Notes: generated by a model not told the origin, from the sequence alone. 64,000 bases of DNA from Capnocytophaga granulosa ATCC 51502 (GCF_000411115.1 NZ_KE150253.1:124001-188000), one strand, 5' to 3'. Counted from the first letter of the stretch, positions 16,889-25,430 are shown. A program made the numbers and translations.

Positions 16889-16908
16889 GGGCTAATTGCC
16901 ATTAGCCC
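16889..16908. repeat. Palindromic repeat, family 2, copy 2
   Basis: GGGCTAA-TTGCCA-TTAGCCC, the same loop and the same CCTACA tail as the copy at 14788. The two differ by a compensating change in the stem (C-G to T-A), so base pairing is kept. The rest of the 205-bp gap between 16765 and 16969 shows no gene. Confidence 0.75.
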
Positions 16909-16969
16909 CTACACCTGCTCATGCTAATTTTTCGCAAACCATTTCTGTTTGACTATAACTCTTATTGGA

Positions 16970-17581
16970 TTATTTGTAATAACGCTCCAACGCTTCTTTT
17001 GCTACTTCTACAATCTTATCGTCTACATCTTTTGCAAAAGAGAGGATACGACAGGGAACAACTATCATTATGAGTTTTTCTTCATACCAAAACATATAGC
17101 AAACATGCGGCATTTTCATTATGGGGTCGAATACTATATAATCCTTATCCTTCAGGGAGTGTACAAACTTCATTAACGACTTATTGGTAGATGAGAACGG
17201 GGATAATACGTACATGTCGATAATGTGATCGAAAAAGAGTTCTGTATTGGTATACACATAAAGATTTGTCAGGCAATAATCTGCTTGAGGGTTGCGAATC
17301 AATATTTTATTCTGAGATAAAACCGACGAGAGAGACCACATCAAAAGTCTATGTGTGGCCACAGCTTCTCCCTTCTCTCCTTTTTCTATGGTAAAGCGTC
17401 GCGAAGAATGGCAGAACTTCTGATGCGCTACGATATTTTGGATGGCAAGACTATCTTTTGCCAAATGGGTATATTTTTCGAACACATCAACTTCTTGTAT
17501 ATTCCTAATATCCTGTACGGTTTGTGCCATTCCACATACAGAGACAAAGAAGAAGATAATACAGATATAATAACGTTTCAT
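16970..17581 (-). CDS. Hypothetical exported protein
   Basis: 203 aa with an N-terminal signal peptide, MKRYYICIIFFFVSVCGMAQ, probably cut after GMA. The mature part (VQDIRNIQEVDVFEKYTHLA, later DKDYIVFDPIMKMPHVCYMF) shows no family that I recognise. It is a single gene facing the SMR gene across a 186-bp gap that contains a decayed REP-like element. It would be periplasmic or surface-exposed. No function can be given. Confidence 0.6.
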   Translation of the reverse strand: MKRYYICIIFFFVSVCGMAQTVQDIRNIQEVDVFEKYTHLAKDSLAIQNIVAHQKFCHSSRRFTIEKGEKGEAVATHRLLMWSLSSVLSQNKILIRNPQADYCLTNLYVYTNTELFFDHIIDMYVLSPFSSTNKSLMKFVHSLKDKDYIVFDPIMKMPHVCYMFWYEEKLIMIVVPCRILSFAKDVDDKIVEVAKEALERYYK

Positions 17582-17654
17582 ATTACTTGATGTTTTAATT
17601 GTAATCGTGGTAGCACAAGAGTTTTGTTAGTCATTAAACCACAAAAAATGTGCT

Positions 17655-17702
17655 AAGAGTTGCGCTACAAGCTCTATTCTTGAAGGGTACGAGCCAGCAG
17701 GG
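17655..17702. repeat. Decayed REP-like element, family 1
   Basis: GCTACAAGCTC and, 12 bp on, GTACGAGCCAGCA resemble the two parts of the REP pair at 15739-15790, but the second palindrome has lost its centre. It lies upstream of the SMR gene. Confidence 0.5.
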
Positions 17703-17740
17703 GGCTATAAGTTTTAATTTCATCTTCAGTAAAATTGTTG

Positions 17741-17748
17741 TACTTTTG
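17741..17748 (+). promoter_or_regulatory. Probable -7 box of the SMR gene
   Basis: TACTTTTG matches TAnnTTTG and lies 19 nt before the chosen ATG at 17768. It supports that start over any upstream one. No -33 element is clear. Confidence 0.5.
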
Positions 17749-17767
17749 CTGCGGATTGAAAAAATAT

Positions 17768-18100
17768 ATGATGCACAACTTATATTTGGCTTTAGCCATT
17801 GTTTTAGAGGTCTTCGCTACCACTCTTTTAGGTAAATCAGAAGGGTTTACTAAATGGTTGTTTGCCGTGGGGTCGCTGTTGTCATACGGTGTTTGTTTTT
17901 ATTTTTTATCCTTAACCCTCAAAAATATTCCGCTGGGGGTAGCCTATGCTATCTGGTCAGGGGTAGGGATTGTACTGACCGCCATGGTGGGTATACTCGT
18001 TTTCAAAAGCAAAATAGACTTACCTTTTGTACTGGGTGCCCTGCTTATCATCGCTGGGGTGGTGGTAATTAACCTCTTTTCAAAGGCAAATGGGCACTGA
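17768..18100 (+). CDS. Small multidrug resistance (SMR/EmrE-type) transporter
   Basis: 110 aa with four membrane segments. The start at 17768 (MMHNLYLALAIVLEVFATTL) is chosen because it follows a -7 box and gives the family length of about 105-110 aa. The next codon is also ATG. The conserved membrane-embedded glutamate of SMR proteins is E14 in AIVLEVFATT. The family blocks LGKSEGFTKW and AYAIWSGVGIVLTAMVG are present. It exchanges protons for cationic hydrophobic compounds as a dimer. It is the only plus-strand gene in this minus-strand stretch and sits in the insert that divides the export operon. Confidence 0.93.
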   Translation: MMHNLYLALAIVLEVFATTLLGKSEGFTKWLFAVGSLLSYGVCFYFLSLTLKNIPLGVAYAIWSGVGIVLTAMVGILVFKSKIDLPFVLGALLIIAGVVVINLFSKANGH

Positions 18101-18109
18101 TTTTCTCAC

Positions 18110-18667
18110 TTATTTCTTTTCTTTCCTTCTGGTTATCAAAATAAATACTACGCATATTACCAGTCCTACAAGCGCAGGTTTGGCTACAGACCAACCGCTT
18201 GCCCCACTACTCTCTACACTCCACAAGAGTTTTAAAAGTGCTGTCAGTACTATAGTATAGAGCAATAGGTGCCATTTTCGCTGCCATGCCGAGGCTATCA
18301 GCAGGTAGAAAAACAGGGGTACCGTTAGCGAGAAAAGTATCTTTTTTGCGTCCCACGCACCTTTGAGGTAGTCCATTTCGTAGGCTAAGAAACTAAGTAC
18401 TTTAGGGTCGGTTTGCTCTGGAGTCAGGAACCAAAACATACTGGTAAATAGGCAAAAGATACTCAATGTTACGCCTGCATACGACTTTCTCAAAGCGAAA
18501 TACACCATAGGCACGATAAAGAGCGGACGCACGTACCAGCTCCCTATATTATGATGTCGCGCAAAAGCCCACTGAAAAAAGGCGTCATTAGTGAAAAAGA
18601 CTGTTATAAGAACTACAGTAAGTAGGGCAAAAAGTGCGGCTATTGCTTTGTCGTATTTCTTTAGCAT
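18110..18667 (-). CDS. Hypothetical integral membrane protein
   Basis: 185 aa with about six predicted membrane segments (AIAALFALLTVVLITVFF, YVRPLFIVPMVYFAL, GVTLSIFCLFTSMFWFL, LFSLTVPLFFYLLIA, LLYTIVLTALLKLLW, LVGLVICVVFILI) and a basic C-terminus RRKEKK. I do not recognise the family. It starts 7 bp after the end of the YhcG-type nuclease gene on the same strand, so it is probably in that transcript. It converges with the SMR gene. Confidence 0.65.
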   Translation of the reverse strand: MLKKYDKAIAALFALLTVVLITVFFTNDAFFQWAFARHHNIGSWYVRPLFIVPMVYFALRKSYAGVTLSIFCLFTSMFWFLTPEQTDPKVLSFLAYEMDYLKGAWDAKKILFSLTVPLFFYLLIASAWQRKWHLLLYTIVLTALLKLLWSVESSGASGWSVAKPALVGLVICVVFILITRRKEKK

Positions 18668-18674
18668 AAAACAA

Positions 18675-19838
18675 TTATTCTTTTTTCTCTAAAATTTCCA
18701 TCATTTTCTTTACATCAGGTAGCGCCTTACGCAATTTTTCGGGCATATCGTCTAAGGTCTTATAAGTAGCCACTCCCATAGGCTTGGTATAATCACGTAC
18801 AGCATATTGGGCATAAGAATGATTTGCTGTTTGACAGAGAACAATACCTATAGTCGGATTTTCATGGGGTTTTCTTATGTGATCATCAAGTATTTGTAGA
18901 TAACCAAAAAGCTGTCCTAAATAAGAGGTCTTAAACTCTCCTAACTTCAATTCTACTACTACCATAGCATTTAGCTCTCTATTAAAAAATAATAAATCAG
19001 GGAACTGTTCTACTCCATAGATTTCCAAGTGGTACTGATTACCAATGAAAGCAAAATCGCGTCCAAAAGTCATAATGAAGTTTTTGATGTTTTGTACAAT
19101 TTTTTGTTCTACTACACGTTCATCTACATCAATATTTTCACGTTGTCCTATTTCTTCCACATTAATAAAATCAAGCAAATACTCATCCTTGAACATTTCT
19201 ACTGCCCGACGGGCTTCTATAGGGTCGTTAATAGTCCTTGTAAAATTATTGGGCATATTCCCTTGACTTTTGTAGGCTTCTTCCTTTATTAACAATCTTA
19301 GTTTTCTTACAGCAAGATGCTCCTCCGCTACACGACGTATATAATAGTAACGTTCCTGTATATCTTTTGTTCCGATTATAATAATAGAGTGATGGGAAAA
19401 AGGGACTTTAAAAAAGTCTTCTATAGGAAATTCTGCTACATTGGCAACTTGCATAGTATGAAATATATCTATCTCATTATCAACTGTTAATAATTCGGCG
19501 GTCATGACCGCCGAATTACCTTTGTCTAATTTGGCGGTCATGACCGCTGAATTAGCATCAAGCATTTCCCATGCTTCATAAAAGCGCCTCATATCCTTCA
19601 TTTGGGTTTCAGAAAAGCCTCTAAGTCCAGGAAGTTCTCTGCGAAGTTGTTCACTGATAGTTGCTAATACTCCTTCACCCCAAACCCCATTACGAGTATG
19701 CTGTGATAAATATTTGCCAATGGCAAAATACAAAACAAGTTGCACCCTGTTTACATCCTTTGCTGCTTCATATTGTCCTTGCAATATAGCGGTCTTTATA
19801 GCTCTGACCGCATTATCATATGACACTGAGTTATCCAT
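18675..19838 (-). CDS. YhcG-type PDDEXK nuclease domain protein (DUF1016)
   Basis: 387 aa. The N-terminal DUF1016 domain spans about residues 10-90 (IGKYLSQHTRNGVWGEGVLA, GLRGFSETQMKDMRRFYEAW). The C-terminal PD-(D/E)xK nuclease domain occupies about residues 220-370, with the core YGVEQFPDLLFFNRELNAM followed by VVVELKLGEF, giving D and ExK residues. Family members are suspected nucleases tied to mobile DNA or stress; the role is not settled. The linker carries a duplicated 12-residue unit (SAVMTAKLDKG N, then SAVMTAELLTV) encoded by two 28-bp palindromes. A truncated second copy of this family is at 48180. Confidence 0.88.
   Translation of the reverse strand: MDNSVSYDNAVRAIKTAILQGQYEAAKDVNRVQLVLYFAIGKYLSQHTRNGVWGEGVLATISEQLRRELPGLRGFSETQMKDMRRFYEAWEMLDANSAVMTAKLDKGNSAVMTAELLTVDNEIDIFHTMQVANVAEFPIEDFFKVPFSHHSIIIIGTKDIQERYYYIRRVAEEHLAVRKLRLLIKEEAYKSQGNMPNNFTRTINDPIEARRAVEMFKDEYLLDFINVEEIGQRENIDVDERVVEQKIVQNIKNFIMTFGRDFAFIGNQYHLEIYGVEQFPDLLFFNRELNAMVVVELKLGEFKTSYLGQLFGYLQILDDHIRKPHENPTIGIVLCQTANHSYAQYAVRDYTKPMGVATYKTLDDMPEKLRKALPDVKKMMEILEKKE
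19491..19554. repeat. Tandem 28-bp palindromes inside the yhcG-like gene
   Basis: The stretch 19491-19518 is a perfect 28-bp palindrome centred on GGCGGTCATGACCGCC. A second, slightly decayed copy lies at 19527-19554. The copies are 36 bp apart, start to start, so the reading frame is kept and the protein gains a repeated 12-residue unit. Confidence 0.9.
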
Positions 19839-19986
19839 AAGAATATATTAAAAATGATACACTAACAGAATGCAAATATATGAATTTGTTTGGTTATTTC
19901 CTCGTATTCGCTGGTTTTACTTTTTACCGACATACCCAGCTCCAAATATTTGCTGGCTTTACTTTTTACCTTTTACCTTTTATTTT

Positions 19987-20913
19987 TTATCTAAATAGGG
20001 CTTCCCCGTACATGCCTATTTTGAGATAGCCATCGTTTTTTACCTTTACTTTGATAGCATAAACAAGGTTAGCACGTTCGGACTTGGTTTGTATGGTCTT
20101 GGGGGTAAACTCGGCCTTGTCGGCTATATAGGTAAGGGTACCCTCATAGGAGCGTTGCTTTCCCTCTCCTGCATCGGTATGGACGGTTACGGACTGACCC
20201 AATTTGATTTTGGGGAGTTGGTCACCAGTGATATAGGCTTTGAGAGTAAGGGTATCCATATTGGCAATCTTGTACAAGGGCTTGCCAAAGGTCTGCATTT
20301 CTCCCTTGAGAGCATAATTGACAAGTACTGTTCCTGCAATAGGGTTGATGATCTCCCCTTGGTTGATTTGAGCTTGGACAGCATCGGCGTTTTTCTGTAA
20401 GGGAGCTTCTTGGCTGAGCACATTGCGGTTCTGGCTATTGATATTGGTAAGGCTCACCTTGAGTTGGTTTTCAGTTACGGCAAGCTGTTTGCGTAATTGG
20501 TCGGTCAGGGCGGTGAGGTCGTCCAACTGTTTTTGAGTAGCTGCCCCGCCAGCCACAAGCTGTTGCACACGAGCGAGTTCGCGTTGTTGCTGGGCAAGCT
20601 GCGCTTTCTGCACCTCATATTGGCTACGTATGAGCGCCACTTGGTCTGAGGGATTTAGTGTTTTTTCCTTCAGGGAGGAGATAGTGGCTTCTACCTGCTC
20701 TTTTTGGAGCTTTAGGATTTCCACGTTGATTTGTCCAACCTTCTCCCCCTCTTGGAGCATCTTGCCTTCTTCGACGGAGTAGGACAAGAGGCGGCCATTT
20801 TGTTCGGCTGATACGATCACCTCATCGGCAGTAAAATTGCCAGAGGCATCAAAAGTATTCTTGGAAGAGCAAGCACTTAGGACAAGGAGGCTTGCGAGGT
20901 ATATTTTCTTCAT
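19987..20913 (-). CDS. HlyD-family membrane fusion lipoprotein of the efflux system
   Basis: 308 aa. The N-terminus MKKIYLASLLVLSACSSK is a lipoprotein signal with lipobox LSAC. A biotinyl-lipoyl-like segment (VIVSAEQNGRLLSYSVEEGK) is split by a coiled-coil hairpin of about residues 65-180 (rich in Q, K and L, with QQQRELARVQQLVAGG). The second half of the lipoyl domain (NPIAGTVLVNYALKGEMQTF) and a beta-barrel domain follow. This is the YbhG-like adaptor linking inner-membrane ABC permeases to TolC. It lies 51 bp after the tolC-type gene. The ATPase and permease genes it should serve are 4.3 kb further on. Confidence 0.9.
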   Translation of the reverse strand: MKKIYLASLLVLSACSSKNTFDASGNFTADEVIVSAEQNGRLLSYSVEEGKMLQEGEKVGQINVEILKLQKEQVEATISSLKEKTLNPSDQVALIRSQYEVQKAQLAQQQRELARVQQLVAGGAATQKQLDDLTALTDQLRKQLAVTENQLKVSLTNINSQNRNVLSQEAPLQKNADAVQAQINQGEIINPIAGTVLVNYALKGEMQTFGKPLYKIANMDTLTLKAYITGDQLPKIKLGQSVTVHTDAGEGKQRSYEGTLTYIADKAEFTPKTIQTKSERANLVYAIKVKVKNDGYLKIGMYGEALFR

Positions 20914-20964
20914 TGAATTTTGAATTTTGAGTTCTAAGTTTTGAGTTAAGCACGAGCTACATCA

Positions 20965-22218
20965 CTAATCATTGGTCACTAAGTGTTGGTTTTCTTGTGC
21001 TTGGAGTAGCTGTATCTCGTGCAAGAGGAGCGTCTGCTTAGCGAGGTTTTCGGCATTGACCTTTTGGAGGTATTCGTGAGTGGTGATAACCCCATTGTCC
21101 AATTGTACTTGGGCGGCTTGAGCTACCGAGTGGCGTAGGGCAACGCTCTCTTGGTCTTGCTCCATAAGGCGCTGGAGCTTGCTGATCTGCGTCTGTTGCT
21201 GGGTAAGATCCAGTTCGGTGCTCATCAGAAAAGCCTTGCGATCGGCCGAAAGGGATTCCCCTTGGAGTTGTAGGAGTTGTTTCCTATTGGACAAGCTATA
21301 CAGCGGGCTAAGATTCCACTGCAAGCGTACCCCTGCTATATAATAGAAATCAAACTCATTCTTGATGATATTGAGTGTGGGGCGGCCATAGGCACCTTGG
21401 AAAAACAGTCCTATTTTGGGCAAATATTCCGAGGTAAGCTGTCGCCTCTGGATATCCAATACCGATTGTTGGAGGTCAAATCCCTTTAGCTCAGGGCGAT
21501 GGTTGGCGGTGCCAAGTGCCGTGGGTTTTGGGCGAGGCAAAGTCGTATCGGAAGGTAAGGACTTACCTATGAAAGTGCTAAGCATCTGAAGATACATCGC
21601 CTTAGTAGCTTCATACTCTGTACGCTGCATCGCAAGGCGCACCAATTCCGCCTTTAGCTCAGCCACATTGCTCGGTAGAGTGGTACCATTTTTTAGGGCT
21701 ACTTCCCCCTTTTCCAATTGGGATTGGACAGTTTCTGCATTTAGTTGGTTTTGAGATAGTTGTGCATCAATGAGCAATACTCCAAAATAGAGATTACTCA
21801 CCCGCTGCTTAAGGGCATAGAGTTGGGTTTCCACGGCTTGGGTTTGTACGGCACTTTGAGCTTTGATCAGCTGCTTTTGAGTGCGAGTAGCTCCGCCATT
21901 ATAAAGGAGCTGGCTTACCTCACCTACTACTTTGTATTGGTCTTTGCTTACCGTGGGCAAGGTTATAGTCAGCGGTAAGCGTCCGATAGACTGGGAAAAA
22001 TCAATGGTTTCGGACTGGTAAGAGGCCTGTCCTGTGATACTGATTTGAGGTAAATAAGCCTTATTGGCATTGGCCAAAGTATAGTCCTCGCTCTTGGCAA
22101 TTAAGTCCAACTTCTGTACGGTTGGGTAATGATCGCGGGCAAGACGGTAACAATCCTCCAAGGTAAGTGCCTCTTGAGCAAACCCCATGAAAGGAAGTAA
22201 TAAGAGTAAATAACGCAT
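20965..22218 (-). CDS. TolC-family outer-membrane efflux protein
   Basis: 417 aa with a signal peptide (MRYLLLLLPFMGFAQ). The mature protein is an OEP-type duplicated fold with long helices: the first repeat covers about residues 20-210 (LTLEDCYRLARDHYPTVQKL) and the second about 230-410 (GFDLQQSVLDIQRRQLTSEY). It forms the trimeric outer-membrane exit duct for the HlyD and ABC-2 components. It follows tetR with an 84-bp gap containing a TTAACCAATTGGTTAA palindrome, so it is probably under direct TetR control. Confidence 0.92.
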   Translation of the reverse strand: MRYLLLLLPFMGFAQEALTLEDCYRLARDHYPTVQKLDLIAKSEDYTLANANKAYLPQISITGQASYQSETIDFSQSIGRLPLTITLPTVSKDQYKVVGEVSQLLYNGGATRTQKQLIKAQSAVQTQAVETQLYALKQRVSNLYFGVLLIDAQLSQNQLNAETVQSQLEKGEVALKNGTTLPSNVAELKAELVRLAMQRTEYEATKAMYLQMLSTFIGKSLPSDTTLPRPKPTALGTANHRPELKGFDLQQSVLDIQRRQLTSEYLPKIGLFFQGAYGRPTLNIIKNEFDFYYIAGVRLQWNLSPLYSLSNRKQLLQLQGESLSADRKAFLMSTELDLTQQQTQISKLQRLMEQDQESVALRHSVAQAAQVQLDNGVITTHEYLQKVNAENLAKQTLLLHEIQLLQAQENQHLVTND

Positions 22219-22242
22219 CTTTTTAATTGTTAATCAGTGAGT

Positions 22243-22258
22243 TTAACCAATTGGTTAA
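22243..22258. promoter_or_regulatory. Candidate TetR operator upstream of the tolC-type gene
   Basis: TTAACCAATTGGTTAA is a perfect 16-bp palindrome in the gap between the tetR and tolC-type genes. Its half-site TTAACCA is the same as in the operator at 23025-23042, with the same 2-bp spacing between half-sites. Confidence 0.7.
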
Positions 22259-22302
22259 TGTATAGGTAAAAAAATATGGTTGTTTTTAAAGGACGAAAGG
22301 CC

Positions 22303-22929
22303 TCATATACTTCGCTTATTTTCGGATTTTTCCTCTACAAACAACATAGCCTTGATCCACTGGGGGATCAACTTTTTTCGCTCAAGCATAAGGGCTTTGT
22401 ATGGGGCATTATCTATTTTGTTTAAAGCAATGAGAATAGGCTGGGCAATGAAAGGGAATATCACCAAACCAATTACATTGAGTACCATCTGGAGCAGATT
22501 GGGTTCGCTAATCTCTCCGCGGGCTACTGCCTCGGCGTATTGGCGGGCTAAGACTGAGTTTTGTAGTGCCTCGTGAATAGGCGAATTTTCTACGAAAGGT
22601 TCAGGATTAGTGCGTACCTCATTGAACACGAAGGTTGGTAACTCTGGCTCCTCCAAGAGTAGGTCTATATACTTGGCTACGACCTGTTCTATTTTCTGCT
22701 CAAGGGAGGTCGTCTCCTCATTTAGAATGGCAGATATCCCTTGAAAGAAATAAGTCATTGTCTCTATCATCACGATTTGGAAGAGCTTCTCCTTGCTGCG
22801 GAAATAATAATTGACCATAGCATGGTTGATGCCCGCTTCCTCGGCTATGTCGCGGGTGCGGGTACCAGCATAGCCTTTCTGATGAAAGACCTTACGGGCA
22901 GCAGCTTTGATTCGTTCTTCGGTGGTCAT
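22303..22929 (-). CDS. TetR-family transcriptional regulator of the efflux cluster
   Basis: 208 aa. Residues about 1-50 form the TetR HTH (ARKVFHQKGYAGTRTRDIAE, then EAGINHAMVNYYFRSKEKLF), with the YYF signature at the recognition-helix end. The C-terminal helical domain would bind a ligand. By position it resembles CecR (YbiH), which controls ybhGFSR in E. coli. A promoter at 23003-23034 is overlapped by the palindrome at 23025-23042, so autorepression is likely. The same palindrome precedes the tolC-type gene. Ligand unknown. Confidence 0.92.
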   Translation of the reverse strand: MTTEERIKAAARKVFHQKGYAGTRTRDIAEEAGINHAMVNYYFRSKEKLFQIVMIETMTYFFQGISAILNEETTSLEQKIEQVVAKYIDLLLEEPELPTFVFNEVRTNPEPFVENSPIHEALQNSVLARQYAEAVARGEISEPNLLQMVLNVIGLVIFPFIAQPILIALNKIDNAPYKALMLERKKLIPQWIKAMLFVEEKSENKRSI

Positions 22930-23002
22930 CTTAAAGAGATAAAAGATAAAAAGTAAAAGGTAAAATTGGTTAGTTCCTAAAACCTAACCTCTAATTCGGG
23001 AA

Positions 23003-23042
23003 CAAAGGTATATTAAATATTTGGATTAACCAAATGGTTAAT
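23003..23042 (-). promoter_or_regulatory. tetR promoter with embedded operator
   Basis: On the minus strand, -33 TTTG is at 23031-23034 and -7 TACCTTTG at 23003-23010, 20 nt apart. The perfect inverted repeat ATTAACCA-AA-TGGTTAAT spans 23025-23042 and covers the -33 element, as expected for a repressor site. Confidence 0.75.
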
Positions 23043-23068
23043 GGAAATTTTTTAATTAGTTAATTGGT

Positions 23069-23494
23069 TCATTGACTCATTGTCTCATTTTTATATCTTT
23101 TTCTTGTTATAGCATCAAAAATAGTTCCATAAATCAGGAATAAAACAAGTAGCATTACCCATAGAATAGGTGCTGCCAACGCCAAGGAAGCGTTTCTATC
23201 GATCATGGAAAGGTCTCCCTTTAGTACCTTTTCCATAAGTGATTGCTCATAATAGGCAAAAACACTCCCTGAGAAACTACTCATAATCCCCCAAAGAGCC
23301 AATCGGTATGCCCATAAAAATTTCTTATAACATAAAAAATAGTACATAGGCAAGAACAATAAGGTAACCCCTATAACCCAACTGCAATTCAGCCCCATGG
23401 TTTTGCTGAAATAGGAAGGGGCATAGCCTATATGGGTTGCTACAACCAATAACAACACCCACAAGAGGGCACTTATTTTTCCAAAATGTTTCAT
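23069..23494 (-). CDS. Hypothetical membrane protein
   Basis: 141 aa from the ATG at 23494 (MKHFGKISALLWVLLLVVAT). An in-frame ATG at 23512 would add six residues. About four membrane segments are visible (ISALLWVLLLVVAT, WVIGVTLLFLPMYYFLCY, LALWGIMSSFSGSVFAYY, LALAAPILWVMLLVLFLIYG). No family was recognised. It is a lone gene downstream of the AlbA_2 gene on the same strand, with 209 bp between them. Confidence 0.6.
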   Translation of the reverse strand: MKHFGKISALLWVLLLVVATHIGYAPSYFSKTMGLNCSWVIGVTLLFLPMYYFLCYKKFLWAYRLALWGIMSSFSGSVFAYYEQSLMEKVLKGDLSMIDRNASLALAAPILWVMLLVLFLIYGTIFDAITRKRYKNETMSQ

Positions 23495-23703
23495 AGCTAG
23501 GAGGTAAATCATTTGTTCTTGGTAACACTGATGGTATTATTGCTTAATTCCTCTTCTCCATTCACCACTTTAACTAATTGGCAACAAATTGGCGACAAGT
23601 TCAGCAAGTTAAATTAATTCGGAAAACCTGATGAATATCAAGTAATTAGCGGAAAACTCAATCCGTATTTCGTCTGTCTTAGCAAGTTACCAGCAAGTTA
23701 AAT

Positions 23704-25155
23704 CTATGCCCAGATGGGGATATACTTCATATATCGAGGAGCTGTTCTAGGATCAAGTACCTTAATCAGTTTCTTGTTAATTGCCTCTCTAATTAATCTG
23801 GAGGAACTACTAGAAGAAGTTTCTGGAATACCAAATCTATCACGAAGTGATTTGTTCGACAGGGCGTCACCCTGTATATACATCAGACATGCATGAAGAT
23901 AGCAAGACCACAATTTGTCCTCCATAGGAATATTGCTAAAACTCATTTCTGAGAAAAGTGTAACTTTTGTGCTATCTTGGAAAACCTCGATACGCGGGGC
24001 AGGCAGGAATTGTGCTTCACATGCCAACACCATTCTGTCCCATCCACGACCAAGTTCCTCACACATCTTCAAACGACGCATGAGAGAAGCAAGTTTCTCA
24101 TTTCTCGACTTTGGCGGATTGTCTATTATTCGGAGTATATCGACTAACGGAGTGCCTGGATTTGTTACCTCAATACGATTGTCAAATATCTCCACTACTG
24201 GAGCTGCTCCCGTTATATATAAGTCTTGGTGGATAAGGCTATTTGCAATGGCTTCTCTTACAGCAGGCAAAGGGAACTTGCTTGTTGTTGACAATTGGAC
24301 AGTATTTATATCCTCATTGCTTGGCAGCAAAGCATTCACATAACGCACGATATTCTCAAAGCAAATGGCATAACCCTGTATAAATGATTCTTCTTTCTGA
24401 ATCAGTAGACGGTTAACGTCTTTGTACTGTACCACTCGCATGGCTTTTCGTCCTAAACGGGCAAACTCATTCAAATCCTTGGCAAATAAAATGGCACCAA
24501 GGTTGGTAATACTATATAGTCCATTATCCTGCTTCTGGATGATTCCATCCTCGTTCAGATAATGTATTACTGCATCTTTCTCTGCTGGTTGGGGTATCTT
24601 CAATAACGTAAAATAGGCATCTACCTGAAGTAGCCTGATAATATCTTCAAATCTCTGTTCAGTCTTGACACATACATCCTCAAACTGGGCATGGCGCAAC
24701 TTATCCCATAGTTGAGCACGGAATATAGGAAACTCATACAACTTCTTTGTGTAACTTCCGCTTCGTACATAATCAATATTTTGGAATGCAACAGGTTCGT
24801 TAAGAGCCTTGTGAACTCTAATCAGCTCTACATGTTTACCATCAATCTCTGTATCAAGGAACTCAAAATCCGCATTTTTTGAAAGAAGATAACGAAGCCA
24901 ATTCTCTAACTCTTGATTACCTTTCTTCTCCATCTTCAACCGTACCTTTGTGCCAATAATTTCATGTGTAGTATCATCTATGCCCCATATCATATAGGCA
25001 TAGTCTCGGTCGTTCAATGTTGCACTATTTGCAAGGGCACTAATGTCCTCACCAACCATATTTGGCTCACAATTGTTATGCTTGAACTCAACCCATCCTG
25101 CCTCTTTAGGTAGTTTGCAGAGTTCTTTTACCAAAATATCGATATTTCCAATCAT
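23704..25155 (-). CDS. AlbA_2 / HATPase_c_4 ATP-binding protein (RecG-like C-terminal HTH)
   Basis: 483 aa. An N-terminal AlbA_2 (Schlafen-like, 'divergent AAA-4') domain covers about residues 5-130 (EAGWVEFKHNNCEPNMVGED, YMIWGIDDTTHEIIGTKVRL). An HATPase_c_4-like region around residues 300-400 has PLPAVREAIANSLIHQDLY and ELGRGWDRMVLACE. A winged-helix-like C-terminus follows (LSNKSLRDRFGIPETSSSSS). Such proteins are often annotated as transcriptional regulators or RNA-binding proteins and are frequent in defence and accessory regions. No partner gene is adjacent. The IS982-like remnant starts 10 bp upstream of its ATG. Confidence 0.82.
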   Translation of the reverse strand: MIGNIDILVKELCKLPKEAGWVEFKHNNCEPNMVGEDISALANSATLNDRDYAYMIWGIDDTTHEIIGTKVRLKMEKKGNQELENWLRYLLSKNADFEFLDTEIDGKHVELIRVHKALNEPVAFQNIDYVRSGSYTKKLYEFPIFRAQLWDKLRHAQFEDVCVKTEQRFEDIIRLLQVDAYFTLLKIPQPAEKDAVIHYLNEDGIIQKQDNGLYSITNLGAILFAKDLNEFARLGRKAMRVVQYKDVNRLLIQKEESFIQGYAICFENIVRYVNALLPSNEDINTVQLSTTSKFPLPAVREAIANSLIHQDLYITGAAPVVEIFDNRIEVTNPGTPLVDILRIIDNPPKSRNEKLASLMRRLKMCEELGRGWDRMVLACEAQFLPAPRIEVFQDSTKVTLFSEMSFSNIPMEDKLWSCYLHACLMYIQGDALSNKSLRDRFGIPETSSSSSSRLIREAINKKLIKVLDPRTAPRYMKYIPIWA

Positions 25156-25164
25156 ATTATTTAC

Positions 25165-25430
25165 CGTGAGTTCGACATAAGAAAGTTACTTTTTTCTTGC
25201 AAGAAAGGGATATTTTTGGTAGCTTTATGGTTTGAAAATCAAATAATTACCTAAAAAATATCCCTTATGTTATCAAGTGACAAATTTACTAAAATATTCT
25301 TTGTGATAGACGAATTTTGCAAGAATTTTAATGAAGTACTATCCATTTTTAGAGAATTGCCTCATGTATTATTGTATTCTATAACAAGATGAAAAAAATC
25401 ACAAACCATTTCTACTTGATTATAAACTAT
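25165..25430 (+). mobile_element. Remnant of an IS982-like insertion sequence
   Basis: The left end GTGAGTTCGACATAAG at 25166-25181 matches 15 of 16 bases of the MITE end at 47974. The body includes the start of an IS982-type transposase (25267-25392). The right end and most of the transposase are missing. A stretch at about 25399-25428 (CAAACCATTTCTACTTGATT) resembles 16934-16953. Apart from this remnant, the 377-bp gap up to the Uma2 gene holds only the promoter of that gene. Confidence 0.6.
25267..25392 (+). pseudogene. IS982-family transposase, N-terminal fragment
   Basis: The frame reads MLSSDKFTKIFFVIDEFCKN and ends after 41 codons. The start resembles IS982-family transposases of Bacteroidota, which open with a similar LS(S/K)DK..EIF...DDFCK block (from memory of the family). 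The family's usual 290 or so residues are absent, so this is a fragment. Confidence 0.55.
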
